Assembly: GCA_018110985.1 (NCBI GenBank)
Contig: JAGAWT010000007.1
Span: forward strand, 29,830 to 93,829
DNA: 64,000 bases
Direction: 5' to 3'
DNA from: Oscillospiraceae bacterium
GTDB taxonomy: Bacteria > Bacillota > Clostridia > Oscillospirales > Ruminococcaceae
Part shown: piece by piece, positions 17,759 through 24,776 of the stretch
How the letters are laid out: each line of letters starts with the position of its first letter
Numbering within the stretch: the stretch's first letter is position 1
Made by a program: the position numbers and the translations under genes
The notes under the pieces: generated by a model
Databases searched by the model: none
What the model saw: only the letters and a program-made list of their open reading frames with translations
What the model was told of the DNA's origin: nothing

Positions 17759-18235
17759 ATGTTCAGAGAAATGATGCGTAAAAATCAGGAGCTCAGCCAA
17801 GAAGAATGTACAGAGCTCTTGAAAAGCGAAAAGAGGGGAGTCCTTTCGGTCCACGGAGATGATGGCTATCCTTACGGCGTGCCCCTCGATCACTTTTACT
17901 GTGAGGAGGACGGAAAGCTGTATTTTCACGGTGGGAAGCAGGGTCACAGGGTAGATGCCGTAAAGCGCTGCGACAAGGCATCCTTTTGTGTCTGTGACAA
18001 GGGCAGGCAGACCGAAGGAGAATGGGCTCTGGATTTTCGCAGTGTGATAGTTTTCGGAAGGATAGAGATAATAGAGGACAGGGAAAAGACCATAGAGATA
18101 TCACGAAGGCTGAGCCGCAAATTCACCGATGATGAAGGCTATATAGAGGATGAGATAAGGCGTGCAGGCGCAAGGACGCTGCTTATGGCACTTGTGCCGG
18201 AGCATATGACGGGAAAAAGGGTCAGGGAAGCATAA
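17759..18235 (+). CDS. NimA-like pyridoxamine 5'-phosphate oxidase-family flavoprotein
   Basis: 158 residues from MFREMM. Split-barrel FMN-binding fold: KRGVLSVHGDDGYPYGVPLDH, then KLYFHGGKQGHRVDAVK, typical of the Nim (nitroimidazole-reductase-like) branch. Probably an FMN-dependent reductase; substrate unknown. The upstream 105-bp repeat ends 4 bp before the ATG and no independent Shine-Dalgarno is seen. An in-frame extension 13 codons upstream would be encoded by the repeat and is unlikely. Confidence 0.85.
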   Translation: MFREMMRKNQELSQEECTELLKSEKRGVLSVHGDDGYPYGVPLDHFYCEEDGKLYFHGGKQGHRVDAVKRCDKASFCVCDKGRQTEGEWALDFRSVIVFGRIEIIEDREKTIEISRRLSRKFTDDEGYIEDEIRRAGARTLLMALVPEHMTGKRVREA

Positions 18236-18277
18236 AGCCTGTCTCCTACTGGTGTATGTCTTCGTCCTTTCGATAAT

Positions 18278-18319
18278 AAAAGCCCGCAGGCAGCTTGTAC
18301 GGCTGTTTGCGGGCTTTTT
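18278..18319. terminator. Bidirectional terminator
   Basis: Long stem AAAGCCCGCAGGCAGC / GGCTGTTTGCGGGCTTT with T/A tracts on both sides, between convergent genes. Confidence 0.85.
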
Positions 18320-18351
18320 CAACGGGTCAATACCAGCTTGGCTGCTGTGGG

Positions 18352-19395
18352 TCATACCGACCTGAAAAGCATCTGAAGGTAGTTGTAGATATGGGGCTTT
18401 ACGCTTGTGGGGTCGTGTCCCGTGGACTCCATGACATGGACAAGGTGCTCTTCGCCGTTCTGCTCCAGGATATCCACATAGCTTGCGGGAGAAGAGCCTA
18501 CCACGCCGTCTGCCTTTGAATAGCTGATAAGCAGCGCCAAAGGCTTGTTTTCGGGGAAGGAAAGCTCAGCAGGCGTTATCTGACCGGGGTGCATCGGAGA
18601 GCCGGGTATAGTCACAAGACCGGGAGCGGGGCAGCAGGCACCCACATATCCGAAATAGTCGCTCATTTGGGTAGCAATGAAAAGGGACTCTCTGCCGCCC
18701 ATGGAAAAGCCCGTTACAGCCCTGTTCTCCCGTCCCTCCTTTACAGGGAAATTCTCCGTGATAAAGGGGATAAGGTCGGTCTGCAGGTCGTTTATGAAAT
18801 TGTCATAGGCAAGGGAGTTTTCAAGATCCATCGCCGTGCAGTAGGGATTGTCCTTGCTGCAGTAGATGTAGGGCAGAACAACGATCATTCTTTCCGCCTT
18901 GCCTTCGTTTTGCAGGTTGGTGAGGATACGGGATATTGCCACATTATCTCTTGTCATCCAGTCCTCATTGTCCCAGAAGCCGTGGAGGATGTAGAGCACC
19001 GGGAAGGTCTCGCCCTCCTGCGCATCTGCGGGCATGAGCACGTTTACACGGCTTTTTCTCTCCACCGTCGAGGAATAATAGGTGTACTTTTGGAATTCGG
19101 GATAGACCACACCCTCCTCTTTTCTGTCGTAGCCCTCAGGGGGCAGTTCTGTTATCAGGCTTGCAAACCTTTCCATGCTTTTCTCCTCCTCTTTCTGTTC
19201 TTCTGCTGTCTCTGTGCTTTCAGCGGTCTCCTGTGCGGCATCCTCCGTGATCCGGACGGATGCTTCCGTGTCCGCCGCAGTGCTTTCCGCCGGTGCTGCC
19301 GTCTCCTGCGGAGAGCTTTCGGCATTCCCCGCATTTTGGGCTGCACAGCCGCACATTATCGACATACACACCAGAATTGCCAAGAGCTTTTTCAT
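18352..19395 (-). CDS. Secreted esterase lipoprotein (CE1/esterase-D-like)
   Basis: 347 residues starting at MKKLLAILV, with AAAGGTGA just upstream. Lipoprotein signal (lipobox IMCGC), an Ala/Glu/Thr-rich linker of about 75 residues, then an alpha/beta-hydrolase (VLYILHGFWDNEDW, nucleophile elbow GFSMGG, C-terminal catalytic His in STGHDPTSVK). Likely removes acetyl or feruloyl groups from plant polysaccharide. In an operon behind the GH26 mannanase gene, so acetyl-mannan is a reasonable guess for its substrate. Confidence 0.85.
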   Translation of the reverse strand: MKKLLAILVCMSIMCGCAAQNAGNAESSPQETAAPAESTAADTEASVRITEDAAQETAESTETAEEQKEEEKSMERFASLITELPPEGYDRKEEGVVYPEFQKYTYYSSTVERKSRVNVLMPADAQEGETFPVLYILHGFWDNEDWMTRDNVAISRILTNLQNEGKAERMIVVLPYIYCSKDNPYCTAMDLENSLAYDNFINDLQTDLIPFITENFPVKEGRENRAVTGFSMGGRESLFIATQMSDYFGYVGACCPAPGLVTIPGSPMHPGQITPAELSFPENKPLALLISYSKADGVVGSSPASYVDILEQNGEEHLVHVMESTGHDPTSVKPHIYNYLQMLFRSV

Positions 19396-19409
19396 TTTAT
19401 CACCTTTCA

Positions 19410-20423
19410 TTATTTGTATTTCTCAAGATCGGGGAGTTCATCAAGAGTGATGACCCTCTCGCTGTTGTAGACTGCCTTGAGATTTTCCTTGTCATTCTTG
19501 GTGATGAAGTCAGTGTGCCATATCATGAACCATGCCCATATGTCTCCGTCGCTCTCAAACTTCTCCACGGGAGGCACATTGCCGCATTCGTGGAATGCCA
19601 TGGGCTTGTCCGCCACATTCAGGAGCTTGTTCCATGCCTTTATGTTGGTGCTGTTGTCGTAGGTGTCCGAGCCTATGAAGTCCACATATTCGTCTCCGGG
19701 GTACCAGCCGCTCTTGACCTCTCCGGAATAGCCAAGTACCCAGATAAGGTTGTCAAGACCGTATTCGTTGGTGAACTTGTCGTACATGAGCTGCCAGAGG
19801 GCGATGAAGTTGTCCTTTCCTCCCTTGCCCCACCAGAACCACTGTCCGTCAAATTCGTGGAAGGGTCTCCACAGAACGGGGACATCCGCATCCTCCAGCT
19901 TCTGCAAAGCCTTTGCCGCCTTGTCCCAGCTTTCGGTCATTTCCTTGTATTCCGCTGTGGAGGGGTCAAGGAGCTTGGAAAAATCGGGAGTATCATCAAG
20001 GCTTTCACGGTAGCCGCTGCTCTTTACTCCGGTATGCCAGCAGATGGTGACGATACCGCCCTTTTCATCCCATTCAACGGCACGCTGAACAACGCCGTCA
20101 AAGTCATTGTTCATAAAGTCGAGCCCGCGCATTGCAGGCAGCTTCCCCGTGTTTTTTTCGATGTAGTCCATCTCATAGTCGGGGCTGCCCATCCATGTGG
20201 ATTCCTGCTGACAGCTGAGCATATTCCTGCCGTACACATCCGTGATGTACTTGTAGACCTTTGCGGTCTTTTTGGTGGCATTTTTGTTGGACAGAGCGTA
20301 GCCCGAAGAAGATGCTTCTGCCTTTGCGGCAGCGGTGCCGCCGTTCCCGCCGGTCTTGCAGGCACCCGACAGAAGGGCTATGGTGAGTGAAAGGGTGATG
20401 GAGATAATGTTTTTTGCTATCAT
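19410..20423 (-). CDS. GH26 beta-mannanase lipoprotein
   Basis: 337 residues. Lipoprotein signal (lipobox LSGAC), short linker, then a GH26 domain: MRGLDFMN, ITICWHTG-like segment, acid/base Glu in LWRPFHEFDGQWFWWG, and nucleophile Glu in PMAFHECG. Cleaves internal beta-1,4-mannosidic bonds at the cell surface. Operon with the downstream esterase (stop codon overlaps a non-preferred start). The GH26 fold is clear; mannan specificity is inferred from the family. Confidence 0.92.
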   Translation of the reverse strand: MIAKNIISITLSLTIALLSGACKTGGNGGTAAAKAEASSSGYALSNKNATKKTAKVYKYITDVYGRNMLSCQQESTWMGSPDYEMDYIEKNTGKLPAMRGLDFMNNDFDGVVQRAVEWDEKGGIVTICWHTGVKSSGYRESLDDTPDFSKLLDPSTAEYKEMTESWDKAAKALQKLEDADVPVLWRPFHEFDGQWFWWGKGGKDNFIALWQLMYDKFTNEYGLDNLIWVLGYSGEVKSGWYPGDEYVDFIGSDTYDNSTNIKAWNKLLNVADKPMAFHECGNVPPVEKFESDGDIWAWFMIWHTDFITKNDKENLKAVYNSERVITLDELPDLEKYK

Positions 20424-20638
20424 AGGTCGTCCCTCCGTGAAAGAAGAAAAAGTCTGTTAAGCACAGTATATCATAAAATTTCTCTCTTTGCAAGATAATT
20501 TTAACATTTTTTCAAATTAAATTTTCCTACATCAATTTTGAATTTTCTGCAGAAAGTATATTCAATATCGAAAAAAATATTTTAGATAAATATTTAAGTC
20601 AACACCAACATTATCTCTGTCTTGCCTGATACACTTTT

Positions 20639-20676
20639 AAAGCCGGAGGATCTGCGGATCTCCCGGCTTTTATTTT
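20639..20676. terminator. Terminator-like hairpin at island edge
   Basis: Stem AAAGCCGGAGGATC / GATCTCCCGGCTTT with few mismatches, followed by tatttt on the plus side. It overlaps the 3' end of the minus-strand XRE gene. Confidence 0.65.
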
Positions 20677-21029
20677 GCCAATTCAGCAGTGATCCTTCCG
20701 AGAACCGAAAACTGCTCCTGTGTAAGCTGCTTCCCTGTCTGGGCATTTTTTATACGGTAAGAATCCACCAATGCTTTTATAGTTTCGGTTTGTGCCTCTG
20801 TAAGACCATGGACAGAAACTGTGCCCTGATGCTTCATACCGCAAAGTGTATCCATAGATACATTGAATACGCTGGCGATAGAGCGGAGTGTTTCAAACGG
20901 CGGTGTCATGAGATTTGCTTCATACTTGCTGATCGTTCCCTCAGTGACATCGAGCAGTTCACCGAGTTTCTTTTGGGTTATCTTGCGTTCTTTGCGTAAT
21001 GATCTTATCAAAGCACCCAGATCGTACAT
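20670..21029 (-). CDS. XRE-family helix-turn-helix regulator (possible R-M control protein)
   Basis: 119 residues. N-terminal Cro/C1 helix-turn-helix (ITQKKLGELLDVTEGTISKYE, about 17-37), then LRSIASVFNVSMDTL and a C-terminal helical tail. Divergent from a DNA methyltransferase gene with only 140 bp between starts, so it may control the restriction-modification genes. AT-rich like its neighbours. Confidence 0.85.
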   Translation of the reverse strand: MYDLGALIRSLRKERKITQKKLGELLDVTEGTISKYEANLMTPPFETLRSIASVFNVSMDTLCGMKHQGTVSVHGLTEAQTETIKALVDSYRIKNAQTGKQLTQEQFSVLGRITAELAK

Positions 21030-21077
21030 TTGATATCACCTCAAAATTCTTATTTGGAATATTATATAAAATAATAC

Positions 21078-21106
21078 TTGATTTTTACGAAAGTTCATGA
21101 TACAAT
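21078..21106 (+). promoter_or_regulatory. Promoter of the methyltransferase gene
   Basis: TTGATT (21078-21083), 17 bp, TACAAT (21101-21106). It lies in the short divergent gap shared with the XRE gene, so the XRE protein could control both directions. Confidence 0.65.
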
Positions 21107-21170
21107 ATATTCGTCATGCGAAAGTTATCCCGTGAATTGTTCTAAATCAGAAAGTTTGAGGGTGTTTCCG

Positions 21171-21908
21171 ATGAGAGAAGCAAGTATAGTATTAACGAAT
21201 GAAAGCTGTTTTCAGCTGCTTGACAAAACGGAAAGTAATTCCATAGATCTGTTTCTGATAGATCCGCCTTATGAAGTGTCAAGAGATACAAATTTTCAGT
21301 CCGGCAATGCGAAGGGGACAGATACCGACAGATTTCGTGTTTCCATGGATTTTGGTGAATGGGATATTAATTTTACCGGTTTGGATATAGTCATAAAAGA
21401 GGCTTATCGAGTGCTGCGAAAGGGCGGTACTCTCATCTGTTTTTATGATCTGTGGAAAATAACAACACTAAAGGATTATTTTGATAATGCCGGATTCAGA
21501 CAGCTTCGTCTTATTGAATGGATAAAGACAAACCCGGTTCCGCTGAACAGTAAAACAAATTATCTTACAAATGCCCGTGAGATCGCCGTACTCGGCGTTA
21601 AGGGGGGGAAACCCACTTTTAATTCCGAATATGATAACGGGATCTACAAATATCCAATATGTCACGATAAAAATCGTTTCCATCCTACTCAAAAGCCGTT
21701 GGCTCTCATAGAGGATATAATAATAAAGCACTCGAATGAGGGCGACACTGTGATGGATTGCTTTTCGGGCTCCGGTACGACAGCTGCAGCTTCATACAAT
21801 CAGGGGAGAGATTTTATCGGGTGTGAACTTTCAAAAGAGTATTATACGAAATCACTTTCACGACTTGAAAGCGTAAATATTTCAGTACAAGAGGAAGTGA
21901 TGATATGA
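21171..21908 (+). CDS. Site-specific DNA methyltransferase, beta-class order
   Basis: 245 residues from an ATG with GAGGGTG upstream. Catalytic motif IV DPPY comes first (about residue 33) and the AdoMet-binding motif I (MDCFSGSGTTAAAS, about 200-213) comes near the C-terminus. This is the beta-class order of N6-adenine or N4-cytosine methyltransferases. FHPTQKPLALIE is also typical. Modification partner of the overlapping nuclease gene (ATGA overlap). Recognition sequence unknown. Confidence 0.9.
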   Translation: MREASIVLTNESCFQLLDKTESNSIDLFLIDPPYEVSRDTNFQSGNAKGTDTDRFRVSMDFGEWDINFTGLDIVIKEAYRVLRKGGTLICFYDLWKITTLKDYFDNAGFRQLRLIEWIKTNPVPLNSKTNYLTNAREIAVLGVKGGKPTFNSEYDNGIYKYPICHDKNRFHPTQKPLALIEDIIIKHSNEGDTVMDCFSGSGTTAAASYNQGRDFIGCELSKEYYTKSLSRLESVNISVQEEVMI

Positions 21909-22641
21909 CCGATAAAGAGAAAAATAAAAAAATACAGGATATGGTAAGTGACCCCGCTCTTGGTATAGATGAAATAATACGCTATGTAAAAGGAAATTGT
22001 CAATCAACATCCTTAACACCTACGACATTGGGAATGCTTTTTGAAAAATATGCTGATGTAAAGTACGATCCGACTGACCCTACATCATGCTTTTCTGAAG
22101 AAATAGCCATAGAAGAACTGAAGAACATACATCCCGGTTTTGAAAGCTCAAATGGTTGCCAATGGGCACGTTCCGATAATTCCTATCTTGGGAAAAAATA
22201 TATCATCATACGAACAAAAAAGGCGGAAAAGTTTCAGCTATAAAACTGGATGGCCCGAATAATAACTCTGTAAAGGTGTATCGGCATATCCGCAATGATA
22301 TAAAAAAGGAGATCTCAAAGCATACCTGTGTGATTTTGGATGTATCTGCAAATATTGAGGTAGACCATAAAAACGGAAGATACTCTGACCTTGCCAACAT
22401 ATCGGTTGACAGTCAAAAAAAGGAGGATTTCCAGCCATTATCCAAATCAGCCAATGACGCCAAGAGACAGCACTGCAAAAGGTGTGTGGAGACCGGTAAA
22501 CGATATAATGCACAAAGGCTCGGCTACAAGGAAGGCTGGATCGTTGGTGACGAGAATACATCCAATTGCATAGGATGTTACTGGTACGACCCAAAAAGGT
22601 TTAATGAGCTTATATCAAAAGATTATAAAAAAATAAAATAG
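21905..22641 (+). pseudogene. Type II HNH restriction endonuclease gene, frameshifted
   Basis: Starts in an ATGA overlap with the methyltransferase gene. The first frame runs to 22243. The continuation (GGKVSAIKLDGPNNN...) is in the next frame from about 22222 to 22641. One missing A in the A6 run at 22216-22221 would explain the shift, giving a product of about 245 residues. The second part has an HNH-like EVDHKNGRYSDL and two Cys pairs (HCKRC ... NCIGC) likely to bind zinc. May be a real inactivation, a phase-variable tract or a sequence error. Confidence 0.75.
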
Positions 22642-22652
22642 TATAATAAATT

Positions 22653-22697
22653 ACCGGCAGTCTTCTTTATAGCGCAATTGTGTTAGAAGGTGCCGGT
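22653..22697 (+). terminator. Hairpin after the restriction gene
   Basis: Arms ACCGGCAGTCTTCT and AGAAGGTGCCGGT, with a T-run (gtcttttta) about 15 bp further on. Probable end of the R-M island. Confidence 0.5.
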
Positions 22698-22747
22698 GAT
22701 CCTGTCGAGTCTTTTTATGAACTTTCTGTAAATTTCCTGTAATAACA

Positions 22748-22776
22748 TTGTATTCCGTTTTTTCGTAAAGTATAAT
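22748..22776 (+). promoter_or_regulatory. Promoter of the ECF sigma operon
   Basis: TTGTAT (22748-22753), 17 bp, consensus TATAAT (22771-22776), about 50 bp before the sigma gene. It looks like a sigma-A site, not an ECF autoregulatory site. Confidence 0.65.
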
Positions 22777-22826
22777 GATATAACGATGAGGAAAAGACAG
22801 ACCTACCAAGAAAAGAGTGAGCTTTC

Positions 22827-23393
22827 ATGGAAGAAGACTCCAGGATCATAGACCTGTACCTGAAAAGAGATCAGAGTGCCATAACCCTTACCGCCGAAAA
22901 ATACGGCGGACGGCTGAAAGCGGTCGCAAAGCAGATAACAGGCGATGCCTTCATGGCGGATGAGTGCGAGAACGACACCTACATGGAGGCGTGGCAGAGC
23001 ATCCCCCCAAATGAGCCCCGCACCTACTTTTTCCCCTATCTCACAAGGATAGTGAGGCATATAGCCCTGAACCGCTGTGAAAAGGAAAATGCCAAGAAGC
23101 GGCAGGGGAACCTGTCGGAGCTGACAGAGGAAATGCAGGAATGTATATCCTCCGGTGAGGATCTGGAGGGAAGTGTAGTGGATGAGCTCATGCTCTCCAA
23201 GTCCATTAACGGCTTTCTTGCATCTCTTGATGAGGACAAGAGGAATATTTTCGTCAGACGCTACTACTTTATGGACGACATAAAGGGGCTTTCACAGCGC
23301 ACGGGCTACTCCGAGAGCAAGCTGAAATCCATGCTCATGAGGATGAGGGAGAAGCTGAAGGAGCGTCTGGAAAAGGACGGCATCGACTTCTGA
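22827..23393 (+). CDS. ECF-type RNA polymerase sigma factor
   Basis: 188 residues. Region 2 is seen as AVAKQITGDAFMADECENDTYM...YLTRIVRHIALNR, with region 4 as LDEDKRNIFVRRYYFMDDIKGLSQRTG...KSMLMRMREKL. Directs polymerase to a stress or surface regulon. Directly followed by a gene for a small membrane protein in the position of an anti-sigma factor. Confidence 0.88.
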   Translation: MEEDSRIIDLYLKRDQSAITLTAEKYGGRLKAVAKQITGDAFMADECENDTYMEAWQSIPPNEPRTYFFPYLTRIVRHIALNRCEKENAKKRQGNLSELTEEMQECISSGEDLEGSVVDELMLSKSINGFLASLDEDKRNIFVRRYYFMDDIKGLSQRTGYSESKLKSMLMRMREKLKERLEKDGIDF

Positions 23394-23486
23394 AAAAATT
23401 TGCGGATCTTTTTCAAAAAAAATGCGACCTGCCCCTGCTGAAATCTGCTTATATCAACAGAGGCTGTTAAAAAGGAGTGAAGACCG

Positions 23487-23876
23487 GTGGACGGAAAGGT
23501 ACTTCTTGAAAAAATGGAGCTCATAGATCCCGCTTATATAGCGGCGGCAGAGGATATGACCGCCCCGAAGGGAGAAGGAGAGATCCTGCTGGAAAAAATG
23601 GAGCTTATAGACCCTGCCTACATAGATGCGGCAGACAGGATGCCCGAAAGGCTCCCCGTACCGAAGCATAACTTCGCATTCCTTGCAGCCTGTGTCCTGA
23701 TAGCGGTGGTGTCCGGGGCTATGATGCTCATGTCTCCCGCAGAAATGACCCGCATAACCGAAACGGGTGCGGCAAGCGTATTCGGCGGAGATGTAAGAAT
23801 GGCTGTATTCGCCGTCTCTCTGCTGGCGGCTGCGGCTGACTGCGGTATCATCTACAAGAAGACCCGCCGCAAATGA
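23487..23876 (+). CDS. Small membrane protein with duplicated N-terminal motif, putative anti-sigma factor
   Basis: 129 residues. The cytoplasmic N-terminus has two copies of a 17-residue motif (LLEKMELIDPAYI-AAA and LLEKMELIDPAYI-DAA, near residues 6-22 and 34-50). Two membrane helices follow (about 62-82 and 104-122) and a basic tail. Position downstream of an ECF sigma gene suggests it binds and restrains the sigma factor. There is no zinc-finger anti-sigma motif. Function is inferred from context. Confidence 0.65.
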   Translation: MDGKVLLEKMELIDPAYIAAAEDMTAPKGEGEILLEKMELIDPAYIDAADRMPERLPVPKHNFAFLAACVLIAVVSGAMMLMSPAEMTRITETGAASVFGGDVRMAVFAVSLLAAAADCGIIYKKTRRK

Positions 23877-23915
23877 AGAAGATCACCTCCCATATTTGAT
23901 ATACCCCCCATAGAG

Positions 23916-23950
23916 AAAACCTTGCATCATTTTGGAATGCAAGGTTTTTT
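23916..23950 (+). terminator. Terminator after the sigma operon
   Basis: Perfect stem AAAACCTTGCAT / ATGCAAGGTTTT with a 9-nt loop and a T6 tract. Confidence 0.88.
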
Positions 23951-24041
23951 CGTTGTGAACGTTTAATGAAGACATCAAATCAGACAGGCTTTTTCGGGAA
24001 AGATATGTTAAAAGTGACACATAGTTTTTTTGCGCTCCCTA

Positions 24042-24070
24042 TTGACAAAATCAGAGTTTAGGTGTAAAAT
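24042..24070 (+). promoter_or_regulatory. Promoter of the feo operon
   Basis: TTGACA (24042-24047), 17 bp, TAAAAT (24065-24070). The expected transcription start is at the first operator-like palindrome. Confidence 0.75.
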
Positions 24071-24077
24071 AATATTA

Positions 24078-24093
24078 GTTAGGATAGTCTAAC
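24078..24093 (+). promoter_or_regulatory. Candidate iron-repressor operator 1 (DtxR/IdeR-like)
   Basis: GTTAGGATAGTCTAAC: perfect 5-bp palindromic arms GTTAG/CTAAC around 6 bp, sitting on the predicted transcription start of the feo operon. Resembles the TTAGG..CCTAA-type boxes of metal-dependent DtxR/IdeR repressors. No Fur-type box is seen. Confidence 0.5.
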
Positions 24094-24138
24094 GGCTGTG
24101 TTTATCCTCAGCCGGAGGGCTTTTATTCAAAGGTATTA

Positions 24139-24154
24139 GTTAGCTTATTTTAAC
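24139..24154 (+). promoter_or_regulatory. Candidate iron-repressor operator 2
   Basis: GTTAGCTTATTTTAAC, preceded by tatta exactly as operator 1 is; 61 bp downstream of operator 1 and about 20 bp before the feoA ATG. The right arm is weaker. The shared tattagttag context suggests a second binding site. Confidence 0.4.
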
Positions 24155-24176
24155 TGCTGCGGGGAGGAGTTTTTTG

Positions 24177-24386
24177 ATGCCACTTAATTTTGCACCGATC
24201 GACACCGAGCATACCATAAAGAAGGTAGGCGGTCCTTCAGATGTAAGGAGCCATCTGAGCGACATTGGCTTTGTGCCCGGAGGCACTGTAAGGATCATAA
24301 GCTCCGTGGGAGACAATCTCATAGTAGATGTAAAGGGCTCCAGAGTCGCTCTGAGCGGTGAGCTTGCCAAGAGAATAATGGTATGA
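24177..24386 (+). CDS. feoA: FeoA-family ferrous iron transport protein (first copy)
   Basis: 69 residues, one SH3-like FeoA domain (HLSDIGFVPGGTVRIISSVGDNLIVDVKGSRVALSGELAKRI). Small cytoplasmic accessory of FeoB. A GGGGAGGAG ribosome site precedes the ATG, preferred over the adjacent TTG. First gene of the operon. The 150-bp gap to the second feoA contains an imperfect hairpin (about 24390-24435). Confidence 0.9.
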   Translation: MPLNFAPIDTEHTIKKVGGPSDVRSHLSDIGFVPGGTVRIISSVGDNLIVDVKGSRVALSGELAKRIMV

Positions 24387-24539
24387 CCGTATCTTCCATC
24401 GGGGGAGCCAAGGCTCTTCCGGTGGAGATGTTTTGACTATGGGGGCACTGCCGCCCCAGTGATGAAGTACATAATGTCCATAGCTGCGGTCTTTTTTTTT
24501 AAAGGCTGCATTTTATGGCTCTCATTATAAAGGAGAAGG

Positions 24540-24776
24540 ATGCAAATGAACCTGAAAGATGCAAAGATAGGCAGTACCGTCGCCGTGGTGAAAATAGGCG
24601 GCGAGGGCGCTGTCAGACGCCGTATCATGGATATGGGGCTCACAAAGGGGACAAAGGTCACCGTGCGCAAGGTGGCGCCTCTGGGAGATCCGATAGAGCT
24701 TACGGTAAGAGGATATGAGCTCTCTATCCGCAAGGAAGACGCCGAAAAGATAGAAGTTACGGAGGCAAACGACTAA
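24540..24776 (+). CDS. feoA: FeoA-family ferrous iron transport protein (second copy)
   Basis: 78 residues, one FeoA domain (GEGAVRRRIMDMGLTKGTKVTVRKVAPLGDPIELTVRGYELSIRKEDAEKI). Its stop overlaps the feoB start (TAATG), so the two are translationally coupled. It is clearly diverged from the first FeoA. Confidence 0.92.
   Translation: MQMNLKDAKIGSTVAVVKIGGEGAVRRRIMDMGLTKGTKVTVRKVAPLGDPIELTVRGYELSIRKEDAEKIEVTEAND

Noticed and set aside
19260..20390. 376-codon plus-strand frame opposite the GH26 and esterase genes
   Set aside because: Shadow of GC-biased codons; GH26 catalytic motifs are on the minus strand.
24094..24126. Riboswitch or strong attenuator in the feo leader
   Set aside because: Only a 6-bp stem (CGGCTG/CAGCCG); too weak to claim.
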